From the NCBI GenBank assembly GCA_010645155.1, contig CM021323.1, positions 11,840,507 through 11,904,506 on the forward strand: a stretch of 64,000 nt of DNA, given 5' to 3'. Below, piece by piece: positions 46,764-58,300 of the stretch (position 1 is the first letter of the stretch; each line of letters begins with the position of its first letter). A program made the position numbers and the translations under genes. The notes beneath the pieces are model-generated. The model did not search any database and was not told the origin of the DNA. It saw only the letters and a list, made by a program, of their open reading frames with translations. The DNA comes from Tigriopus japonicus. Taxonomy: Eukaryota > Arthropoda > Copepoda > Harpacticoida > Harpacticidae.

Positions 46764-47604
46764 CTAAAGAAATGTACGCATGATTTGTCTAAAATCCCGC
46801 TTCAGCACGGAAGTGAGAGCTCGTCGTTGGTTGTCCATGATGACCTCGCCCATAGAGTTGACCACCGAATTGGCGGCGGATCCCCACGCCCCTCCGCCCA
46901 TCAAATTCTCAAAATCAAACGACAAAGACTCATGGCTTAAAGTCAGATCCAAGTCCTGCACGTTAAAGTCATTCTCTTGGTCATGAGGCGGCAAATTTTT
47001 CTCTAAGGTCAAGGTCAACACGCTAGAGGCTGTCAGACCATCGATGGTAATTGAAAAATTACCCTGTCCACTGACCGGAATCACGTACAAAGCTGACCCG
47101 CTCACGTTATAGCGTCCTCGGAGGGTCAATTTGGTTTGAAGTCGTGCAAAGACCTTCAAGAGAACGTTTTCATAATGAGCAAAGGGTTTCTTAAGCTTGA
47201 CTATTTCGTCTTACTTTGATATCCTTGAGACCAAAATGTCGGATCACTCTCAAAAAGGTCAGTTGTAGGTTCCGTAGTCCATAGGCTTTGATTTGTGTAG
47301 CCGAGAAAGAGATGTCAAATAAGGAGCTTGATTGATGGAGATCCACAATATCGGCCAGGTCAATGGGGTCGGGGAAAATCTCCAAAGTTCCCGCACGTTC
47401 CTTGTCCATCAATTTGGAGAAGACTCTTCGAGTCGTGTTCTCCAAAAGGACATCACGAAAAGCTCGACGGTTATTGGCGGTGGTATTGGCGGCATCATCC
47501 TGAATGTTATGACTCGATTTCAAGGGTTTATAGCTCGCAAAGATTGCAGGAACTTCCCATAATTCCAATAAAAAGACAAGTAGGAGTCCGATGCCTAGAT
47601 GCAT
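46764..47604 (-). CDS. takeout/JHBP-family secreted protein
   Basis: Two exons, 47604..47215 and 47153..46764 (61-bp GT-AG intron, phase 0), give 259 aa. A hydrophobic signal peptide (LGIGLLLVFLLELWEVPAIF) starts it. The family core is in LTLRGRYNVSGSALYVIPVS, GNFSITIDGL and the C-terminal FENLMGGG ... DFRQIMRTFL. Takeout and juvenile-hormone-binding proteins fold as a long alpha-wrapped beta super-roll that carries hydrophobic ligands in haemolymph or extracellular fluid. The paired N-terminal cysteines usual in insect members are absent. The ATG is only 111 bp past the WDR35 stop codon and is preceded by an acceptor-like site. Confidence 0.85.
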
Positions 47605-47609
47605 TGTCT

Positions 47610-47616
47610 CTGAAAA
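47610..47616 (-). promoter_or_regulatory. splice-acceptor-like site just before the takeout-like ATG
   Basis: TTTTCAG ends 5 bases before the ATG (sequence TTTTCAG-AGACA-ATG on the minus strand). It could be an acceptor for an unseen upstream exon or for a trans-spliced leader. Motif evidence only. Confidence 0.3.
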
Positions 47617-47715
47617 CTCCTTCAAATACAATTGACATTCGATACGTCTCTCAAGATTCAAATGATCGTCGGGAAATGCTAATTGACTAGAAGAGATTTT
47701 GTATTTCAAGAAGAA

Positions 47716-50700
47716 TCATAGAGCGATGGGGCTATGACATAAGGGACAGTTCTGCCTCATGGTGATGTCCTGCTCATAGGCTCGATGTTTGCAATTCTCG
47801 CATTGCCATGCCGATGTCAGATCCATAATTGGTCGACCCGTCACGATGCAAATGGGAAACTTGGTCTGACAAGATGGACATGAGTTCAACCTGAAAGAAA
47901 ATGGAGCCAGATTATTACTAATAGGTCTTAAGCTTGATAGAAAATCATACCAATCGGGAATCATGGTCTCGCAACTAGCGCATTCCGATCGATTGCTTCG
48001 GGAATCTTTGGGTGCTTGTTTGATAAAGATGTCCATGGCCAATTCTTGGTACGCTTCTCTTTGCTCACTTGTGAGTTCCTCGAGAGATTCAAGCTTAATA
48101 AAGGCTTTGGAACAAGTTCCAAAGGCTCGATTGGCACACGAGGCCAGAGCCAATAATGAGTAGATGTCCTCGGCGTTGAGGACGTCCTCATAATCGCGGA
48201 GATTGAGCGCCGTTTTCATGGCTGCATCCACAAATCCTTCATAAAGTTGTCTTTGACACAACATGAAGAAGTGAAAGGCCTCAGCACCTCGCCAGGCCTC
48301 ATCCACAACCATGGTCTGACCCAAGGAGGTCCCATCTCCCATGAGACCGATTAAGGCACTACTTCGATGACCTTTCTTATCTTTATCAATGCGCCGAAGA
48401 CTTCCGAGATGCTCGTCGACCATGAATGCGGAAAGAACGTACAATTTTTTGATCCGCAAAGGATTGGACCTTTTGAGGGTCTCTTCCTTGGCCAAATCGG
48501 TTAAAAGACGAGCAGCCTCCAGGAAATGGTTGGCCTTCCGATAAAGCTCAATGGCTTGGATGATCTTGTTCTCGTCGAGGAGATGTTGAGCGTATTTGGC
48601 TAGAAGCGACGAGATTTGAGTGGGTTGATTGAACTTGGTGGCAAGTTCCACAGCCTCGTGCCATTGGTTCAAATGAATGCAGGTATTGACGGCTTCCGGA
48701 ACATTATTGGCCTATGGACATTACAAAGAATCAATGATTAGGGGGTTCCTTAAGGTCAATATGCCAAATATCTTACCTTAACAAAAGCTTCGACGGCTTG
48801 TTTGCCCATGCCCACGGCAGCAAACATGTGGCCCATTTTGCTCAGTAGAGGATCATTGGGTTGAATGTCGTCCATGACGTTCTCCAAGCTACTGAAGTCT
48901 TCCAAAGCATGATAACATTGGACTAGACGTGTGACGTTTCTGGACTTTTCAAAGAATTGCACGGCTTCATCGTAGTTGTGTCGCTCGATAAAGTACTCGC
49001 CGATGTTGTTCCACGCCTCTTCCATTTCCGAATCATTTCCACCGGATCCAGTTTTGACCAATTGGAGCACTCGGAACCAATCGCCCAGACGTTTTCGGAG
49101 ATTAATGGCCAAATCTCGACGATCCACATCCAAAAAGATCTTTTCCGCATCCTCATATCGGCTGAACCAAGCTGCCACTTCGGCTTTTTGGATCTTGGCG
49201 TCTTGAATGTTTTGCAGTTTCTTGACGAATTGGATCCCCGGATAATCCTTGCATCGGACGTATGCAGATTCTGCCGTGGTTAGGTCTAATTGCTCAATGG
49301 CGGCTTCGGCGAGAAGCCTCCAAAGTCTGGGATGTGGATTCTCATCGATGAAGGCCATGGCATCTTTCATGCCCACTTTTTCCAGGAGGTCGCGGGTATC
49401 ACGAAGCGATTTGACCTCGAGATCTAGGATGTAGTCATCGATGGGGTTCTCGGGATCTCTTAGAATCTCATCCAAGAGAGCTGCCCGAATTTCGAGGTCC
49501 TTGAAGCTGCAAATGTATCCCGCTGAGAGGATAGGCTCTTCGGGTTCCATGTTTCGGAAGATGTACATCCGAGTTTTCTCCATCATGGCAAATAGATCCG
49601 GGTTATCATCGGCCCATTTCATGTCCCACACATCCTTGCGTTCCATCTTCATGAGTCCACTATCACTCGACGATCCATCGAGTTTGATAAAAAGTAGTAA
49701 GCCCGTCACCCCAATCACGGATACGGTTCTAAAAAAAAACAAGGATTAGAATACCGAGTTTATCAGAATTGGAAAAGGTCTCTTGAGATCTTACGTGGAA
49801 TTGCTGTTGATGGCCATTTTGTACGGTTTGGTATTCACATTGTATCGATTGGTCAACGTGATACTCGGCAAGGAGTATAATTGAATCAATCCGGATTCGC
49901 GTCCAATCAACAGGATTTTTTCCGAAGCTGCCAAGCAACAAATCGGATCATTGGTCGGCTTGCTCGAGTATTGATTGCCATTCATGCCCACACCTCCCGT
50001 GGGTGTGTCATCCACGTGATAGACCTGTTCTTTCCGATTGGCACTGCGATTGGGCTTGGAATCCACTTGGGTCCAAGTTTGGGCGGTTCTAAAGTACCAA
50101 ACATAAAAATGATCCCTTGAGGCCGCAAAAACCGTGGTGGGAGTCATGCACACGGAAGAGGGTTCCATGGAAATGAGCTTGGTATCCACGGTGGTTCCCA
50201 AGGAATTGCATAATGTCAAGCTATAACTTTGATCGTGGTCATCGCCCAAAGTTATGGCCAACACGCAATGTTCCGATGAAGATGAGATGGCATTCAGTCG
50301 ATTGACATGGCGAGTATTTTTCTATTAGTATATTAAAAAGACTAAAAATTAATACGCATCTCAGGTTCTTCCGACGACATTCGGAAACGTACTTCTCCAC
50401 TTCGCGTGTTCCAAAAGGTGATATCGGCTTCGGTTCTATCCGGTTTGGAGTAGGTGTACACGACAGTGTTGGCAAAGTAAGCCCATTTGTAATCCGGTCG
50501 AATGTTGGCAAAGTATATGAATGAATCCACGGCCAAAGCAATCCGAAGCGATCCTCCTTCCCAAGCACAAGCCGAGATCTGTTTCCCTGGAACCTTCAAA
50601 GTTCGCAAGAGTTCCCCGAATGGCGAATAGAACTGGACCACATTGGCTTCTTTCTCTTGGGAATTGATATCGCTAAGAATCCCGGCAATGGCTAGAATGG

Positions 50701-51674
50701 ACCCATCATGGTTCCATTGACATCCAACAGTGATGAGACCAGTATCCAAAAGGACCGGATCTGGAATATGATCAATGAGAAGCTTGCACTAATGACATTT
50801 GAACGAGACTTACTCTCATCCGTTTCGTTTTTCATGATCTGAACGCGTCCATTTTCGTAGCAAACCATCAAAGAAGGAGCATCCGTTTCGATTTGACCAT
50901 GTTTTCCATCATACCATTGCAAGGAAATGATTCGAGCTGTTTGCGAGGTATTGGTCAAGCATTGGATGTTCATCTTGGACTGAAACGCGATATCAAAGCC
51001 AAGGAATCTTACAACAAAACCCCCAAGTTCAACTCATCTTACGACAAAGCTGCCCATGCCATCATAGATGTGGATCTCTCCCGTGGCCATGGAAAATAGG
51101 AGCAATCGAGAATCCGGCGACCAACACACTCCCGAAAGCATCACATTCTTGAGTTCCTTGCCCCAGATTCGGTTTCCATCCACGGAACCCACAATCACAG
51201 CCCCATCTTCGTAGACGATGCATATCTTTTGTCCATCCGAGTTCCAAGCCATGCCTTTGACCACGGATTTGTTCCGATTGTTGATCATCTCCTCATACCA
51301 ACTACCTTTGTAGAGCATCCACACGATGATCAGACCATATTGGTCGCTAGAAGTGAGCTTCTGGTGACTTTCGTTCCATCCCACCACTTGGATCTGTCCA
51401 TTATGACCCTCGAGGGTTTGATTCATGGACAGATTTGAAGGTGCAGCCAATCCTTTGACCTTGCCATCACGACCAGCCTCGAGTTTGAGGACCTTCAGAA
51501 GGCCATCATCCCCACCACAGGCGATATAACCTTGGTCCTTGTTCCAACCGATGCATTTGAGCTTGGTGTTATTCGGGATAGCAATCTGCCAACGAGAAAA
51601 TCCTTTAGCTATCCACGAGAGTCAAAATCCCTCTATAATCAAAATATTACCTTTTTACTTAGATATATAAACAT
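47716..51674 (-). CDS. WDR35: WDR35 / IFT121, intraflagellar transport complex A subunit
   Basis: Eight exons: 51674..51651, 51585..51043, 50979..50814, 50760..50393, 50321..49795, 49728..48777, 48711..47951 and 47890..47716. Junctions are GT-AG and frames join, giving 1171 aa (human about 1181). The tiny first exon encodes MFIYLSKK, matching the family start. Landmarks are [49 protein letters not shown] (two WD propellers, to about residue 600), then a TPR-like solenoid (ERRDVWDMKW-like [47 protein letters not shown]). The C-terminus has four CxxC pairs (CASC, CPSC, CENC, CPLC), probably zinc-binding. IFT-A drives retrograde ciliary transport and imports membrane proteins. In arthropods cilia are essentially confined to sensory neurons and sperm. 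Confidence 0.97.
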
Positions 51675-52333
51675 GTTATGGTCCTTAAAAACACCGATCG
51701 CCCATAAGCACCATTGGAATGTGGAGCTGGACTACAATGACGAAGACAGGTACCGAATTTTGCCTTCTTTCTTGGTCATGACAGGTATATTCAGTACAGC
51801 ATGCACTGCAACCGAGAAAGGGTCTATCTCTGCCGTCGTTAGTTTCAGTCAGAGAGTATGACGAGCTATATTTCAATAGGGGATTGAAAAATTTATAATC
51901 AATTTCGAGGGATAGAGATTATTTAATAGCGAGGACCATAGAGGAATAATAGTAAATGATAATAGCACTTATTATGGTAATGATGACGAGAGTACATTTT
52001 GATTTCAAAATCAGCATTCGTGATGAATAATTATATGATTATGATGCTTTAATGATGCATTGCATGACTTTCCTATGTGCTTTTGTTGGAAGTTGTACGT
52101 GAGTTTATCTATGTGTGTTTTTGCATTGGCTTCAAATTTAAGGGAAAAGGCTCGAAAAATGGCGATCTTGACATTCATCACAGCGGTCGTTTCTTAATGG
52201 ATCATCATCATGCTTTGCAGTCTAAGCAAAAGTTTCTGTTCTTCTATTTACGTCAGCCAAATTGTGCGATTTCATAGGGGCATTGGATGGGTTCAAAATT
52301 CATGGCCAATAAATACTAAGGGGAATGGAGGCT
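51675..52333. other. intergenic region between LYST and WDR35
   Basis: 659 bp of AT-rich DNA between two genes on the same strand; it should contain the LYST 3' UTR and the WDR35 promoter. The open frames seen here are short and featureless. Confidence 0.5.
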
Positions 52334-55300
52334 CTAATACAAGGAGGTCAAATGCACATAGGCCGCTTTGGGGTGGTTACTATTTGGGTGGGATTTCTCG
52401 TAGATAATCACTTCGCGCTCTTGAGTGGCCACAAAAAGGTTCTGATTGCACAAGTTATAGGCCAAGGCGGTGATGGGGGAAGTTTGGGCCGTGGGAATAT
52501 CCGCGAGGGGACTCAAGTCCCACGAGCTCCACAATCGGACGTTTCCATTGCGGTGACCACTAGCCAAGGCATTCACTGACACGCCCTCGGGACAAGAAGA
52601 GAAGCCCAGAGCCGTTATGGGAGGTTCCACGGCCTCAGAGGCCACCAGGACTCCGTTGATGGTGTATAAACTCAACTCACAGCTATTGGGACTAGCTTCG
52701 GACTCGACGATAATGGCACTTGAGGAAGAGCTAGTGGAAGTGGAACGGGAACAAGCCACGGCAAAGTCTCCGGAAGTCTTGCTCGTGGCAGTCACTTGCA
52801 CGGAACCAGAGAGCTCCAAGGCACGAATCAGGTGGGAATCCTCCTTGTCCCACAACAGACAAGTGTGGTCCGTGGATCCACTGAGAAGGTATCCGAAATC
52901 TGAGCACAATTCCAAGGTGGTCACTTCACTGCGGTGTCCATACAACGTGGACGACTGTTTGTGCAGGTTCAATTGCAATGTGGCGTGATTGAATTCATAG
53001 GAGATCACCACAATCTTACCCGATTTGAAAGCCACCCAAATCTGCTCACTAGACGGGTCACTGGCTAGTTGGGTGATGGTATCGCCGAGGGGAAAATGCT
53101 TGACGATTTCGGCGGGAGTGTTTCGTTTGATTTTGGCGCGCAAATGACCCTCGTGTGGATCAGCTTGAACGAGAACCGCTCCTAAGAGTAACGATGGCTC
53201 GTAGGGCACGAAAGATCCTTCATTCGAGTACTTGATCAGGAGGGCTGCGTGGTCGCTCAACCCAAATATCTGTAATGATAAAGGTAATTTAATTATATAA
53301 TAATATACTTTTTTTTTTGCGGATTTTTTACTACCGCTACAAGGAATGCAATTCCCTGTAAATTGAAGGATTCCTCCCGACAGCTTCAATCCGACCCCCA
53401 ACAGGATTCGAACCTACGCCGTCTGGGGAAGCACTTACAGTCGGCATTTTTAAGAACGCGCTAGTACGTGACTCTGGCTTCCTTACTCTAAATAATACTA
53501 TAAATAATAATAATAAATAAATAATACTAATAGAGATAATAGCGATCAAAAGAGCGAGTGTAAACTAAATTTTCGCTTGAAACTTTGATAACAGATTGAC
53601 TTGAGATTTAGATTGAGAATATGTTTTCACGCTTTTCAAAATCAAACTAAAAAAGTCGGCAAAAATAAAACTGAACCACAAATGTCACTCAAGGATTATT
53701 AAGAGAATTTTTTTTTAAGATAGCGATCAAATTATTTCGGCCTAAAATTAACGACTTTGAAATAAATGTTTTGAGTTGAATAAAAATAATCTCTTGCCTA
53801 GTAATGTTCGAACAGTTTTCTTTTTATAGGTAGGAAATCAAGTTACCTCATTGCTATTGGAAATCACCAGTTTGGACACGACTCCATTTTTTAGGGAGCG
53901 CGATTCGATTTTGGGCGGGGATTGCGAGGGTGATCCCACGTAGCTACCCCATCGGACCCCTTTGATGTGGTCCATCACTTGGGGCACTGTTCGTGTGGCG
54001 AGATTATTGTTGTTGATCTGATTGCGTTTGCTCCATTCGATGGTGGTCAACGGGTGAGGCTGTTCAAACAGTTGCTTGGGAGTTTGCCCATATGTCTTGA
54101 TCATGGTTGCTCGGGCAATTCGCTCCACGGGATCCTTGATGGAGTCCAAATCGAAGCCATAGTAAGTGGCAGGATAGAACACGTTGATGCTCTCCATGGC
54201 AGCCTTTCCTCTTTGCTTGTACCCAAAGACCAAATCAATCCAATGAGAAATGGACTCTCGGACAATCTTGGATTCCAGGGCTTGTCGATGGAGCTTGATA
54301 AACAATCGAGGGTCATTCTTGGCCCATGGCGGCAAAACCACATGGTGAACTCGCTCTCCAGTCTGTTTCTGACCCATATCGAAGCCTTCCAAGTTCGATA
54401 GAAGCTCGGGAAGGGTGAAGAGATCGGGAATGAGCTCTTTGACGTCGGTGGATGAATCACTACTGGCCAAATTCCACGTGTTCCTCAGATCGTGAAACGA
54501 CCGATCGGGGATGTCAAAGTGTCCGTCTTGATATTTCATAAACATGGACGTGAACGGCGGGACTCGGATAAGAAAGTGGAGCACGATCCCGGAGTTTGAG
54601 TAATGCGACCCATAATGATAGGGACCCAATTGTGTGCCTTTGGTGGCCTCGTAGTTGTTCTCAAAACGAGCTTGCTTCTCGGGGTTTTGAATGGAGATGG
54701 GCTTGCGAAGATCTCGGTAGATCGCCGGATTGGTCAGGTCCAAACTTTCGGAGGTGTAATCCGACAAGATGAATGGATACACGGGGTATTGCATGAGGTC
54801 GTTGAAAGTGCGTCCGGCGAGTTTATTGAGCTGCATCAGGTAGTCAAAGTTGGTAATCGTCCCGTCCTGCCAGAGCTTCATGATCTGCTCGGGATCAGGG
54901 AGATCTGAGAGTTTGGGCAGACACTCTTGGACACACCGGATGAATTGGAAGCGGGTCTTTTTGTTGCCAAAGACGAAGAATCGCGTTCGATTGCTGGCGA
55001 AAAAGAGCTCGACCGCATTGTCGTTGAGCTGATACCAACGCAAATGGATTTCACGCAAGCGATCCACATTCCATGAGAACGAACGCAAACGTTGAAGCTC
55101 CTTTTGATTCGCCAAGGATTCCGATTCTGGGCCTCTTTCAACAAAATAGAGATGCGACTGACTGAGGAGGATCTCACCATGGATCTCCTCTTCTGGTACG
55201 ACCAACACGACCTTTTCCATGAACCGAATGTGGTCATCCGAGTTCAGATTCTCAACCAAGATCGAGGACATGTCCGACATGTATCGCGTCAAGAATCCAA

Positions 55301-58300
55301 AGGGAGAAAGCTGGAGATCTCCTTGGCCTTCCGAGTCTCGTTTGGCCTTGGATCGGTGTTCTTCAAGGTAGAATTTGGCGTCAATGTTGGAGAATTTGCG
55401 CTCGAGCCGAATTCGCATCCTTTGCGAGCCTTCAACCTCGGACAAGCACCAAGATTGAGGGTGTTTCTCTTTGAAATGCCAGATGGCCTTCTCATGGGTG
55501 TATCTGTCGATGATTCGCTCACAAATCTGTCGGTTCTTGATGGTCTGAGCCATGTCGGCCTTCATTTGACTGATGACGGTCTTGCGAGCTTGGTCTTGGA
55601 TTTTGGTCACAGCCTTTGTCACTTGAATGGCACTTTGATTGGTCTTCTCGGTTCGCTTGGCAAAGTTCTTCTTCACCAATTGGAGACACTCGTGATTGCC
55701 TTCGTAATAGAACTGGCGGGTTCGGCTCTCTTGGAAGTAGATCTGATCCAATTCGTATTTGATGGCTCCAGAGAGATCATCCGTTCCTTGGCGAATCTTG
55801 AAGAGACCCAAACGATCAAACACGAGATAAAGCGGATGAAAGGCCAATTTCTCGTCGTCGTCAAGCTCTGAATCGTGATGAATTTTGATATCTTGCATGA
55901 ACACGCCCAAGACTTGTGTTAGAGGAGGAATCACCTGAAAAATCCATTCTAGCGTTTCTTTTCGAACCAAATTTGAAGCCACGATCTTGATGGCCTTCAT
56001 TCGAGAGTGAATGGGGAATCTCGGTGAGACCATGAAGTTTAGAAGCCTCAGGAATAATCGACAGGGGGTTTGAAGTTCTCGTTTGGGACTGGATGAATTG
56101 AAGCTCTTGCCATTCTCTGTAATGCTTTTGATCTCTCCTATCAAGAGTCCAAGTAAAGACGAGAGGAAATCGGATTCCATGGGGGCATAGTCGAGACTTC
56201 CATCGCCTTTGGGTTCAATGGCCAAGACAAACTCGACGGTGTGATCGATGATCCGATGTTTGCGATTGGACAACTCCGATTGAGTGGCTGGTTTGCCATG
56301 CTCATTGTTCTGCTCATTCGCCGCACGTGTGAGATCCAAAGATGAATCCGAAAGTGTCGTACTCGCTGCGGTTCGCATGGTTCGCATAAGCATGTAAGTC
56401 ATTTCTTCCCAAGGTTGGAATGCTCCGTACAAATTGTTGGAGCCGATACCCCGATTTCGACCGGGGGAATGACTTCGTCGGCCAAATTGTTGCAATTTGG
56501 TTTCCAATTCAGAGATGGACTCCTCCACAACTACGCAAAAGGCCGTTCGAATGGCCTTGGTTCCAACACTACCAGGTCCGTGAACCAGATATTCGTCTCG
56601 ACAAAGAAAAGCTAAGTTCTGGAGAAGGTCCTCGATGACGGTGAAGTTTTCCTTCCCATGGAACCCGACAAATCGTAGGACAATCAGTCTGAGAAAATCC
56701 TGAAGGTCGTTGTACACAATGTCTCGGGTGTCTTGGTCATAGATGTCAGATTTCTTCTGACCCGAATGAGCCAGGTTCACCAAGGACTTTCCAATCGACA
56801 GGAACAATCCCAGCTGTTGGTGGGCGATCAAAAGCTCTCTGGATCTTGAGAACACTTCATGGAGATGAAGGATGAATCCATGAGCTAAGGGAATATTGGT
56901 CACCGTTTGAGGCAATAACACCATGGCTGGACGAAGGATTTCCGGAGAGATGTGCGAGATGTCACGATTGGCCAATTCCACTTGATCCTCGAGTCTGAAC
57001 GACATGGATCGATGAACCATGGTCAAATAGGCGTCGACCAATCGGTCGTTGGGCTCAAACTTTTGCAATTGAAAGGCTAGTAGATCATAGCCATGAATCT
57101 TTGTCCATGTCGGTTGGAAGTCCTCGAACCAGGCAGATTTTTTCAGGTACAAAGAGAGGATCTTGACACACAAGACTCGAATGCTGACAATGGGATTGTT
57201 CATCAGAACCAGGAAGTACTCTGGGAGAAATGTGTCTGCGAGAACCTTTTTCATGTGACGATCATCGATAGTTCGGAATCCCAGAAGTAACTCTTGCAAA
57301 AGGCCTTCAATTAGGGCATCTCGTAGATTCTTGGGCCTCGTTTGATCTGCGGGGCTAATTTCAAGGGAAAGACTCTCTTCTCCCCAAGGACCTGAGTGCT
57401 CAAGAGGGCTCAAATGTGGACTGGAGCTAGTTTGTTCGGAATTGGAAGTGAGGAAGGCGTTTAGCATTGAACTCTCATTGACCTCTTGTCCATTCTGAGG
57501 GCTTGTTTGTGCGATGGAGTCACATGAAAGTGGCGTGGAAGCTTCCACTCCTCGTTCGTCTTCTGAAGTTGGAGTGTTGGAGCAATTACTACTGGCCAGA
57601 GTCACGGATGAGGCTCTGGAAGTCTTTTCAGAGGTCATTGAAGTGCCAAGAATGGAGAACAGAAGACCCGACTTGGAATGACTCACAAAGGTCGAGTTGG
57701 GATCGTGAAGCAGAATCACATTGTTCATCATGCTACTGAGAATCTTTAGTTGCATGGGCGATCCCAGAATGGCTGCGTACATCTTGATCAGGAGATCTGC
57801 CACTCGAATGGAATGACTCTCCTCTTCAGAGGATCCAAAACTCAGGTCTTCGTGGATCTTTCTCATGATGGTCTCCACGATATTGAATTGGCGGAGGACT
57901 TCCACATTGAAACCACTCCACGGGTTCTTGGTTTCTTGGACATTTAAATGTCCGGAAAGTTCTGGGATTAGAGAGCTCGTGGAAACCAAATCATCGGATT
58001 GCTCCATTGGCGAAGTCTGAGATTCACTCACCAAAGCCAGAAAGGCATGCAAGATGAATTCGAGAATGCTCATCGAATCCGGCTTTTCGGGCTCGATTCG
58101 TTTTTTCAACAGCTTCCATTGCGAGATCAGAATGTCGATGAGAAAATGATGACAGAGAATCGGATTCGAACCTTTCAACACGGTCACTTGGCCCGAAGAT
58201 TTGACATTCAAAATTTTAGTCGTGCAGGCATGGTTAAGAATCACGGCCACAGATTTGATTCCCAACAGATCCTGGGATTCCTCCAGGATTCGTGTCAACA

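Noticed and set aside
53390..53480. Functional tRNA gene on the minus strand
   Set aside because: The B box is perfect but no acceptor stem can form and an A-tailed body follows; a SINE explains it better.
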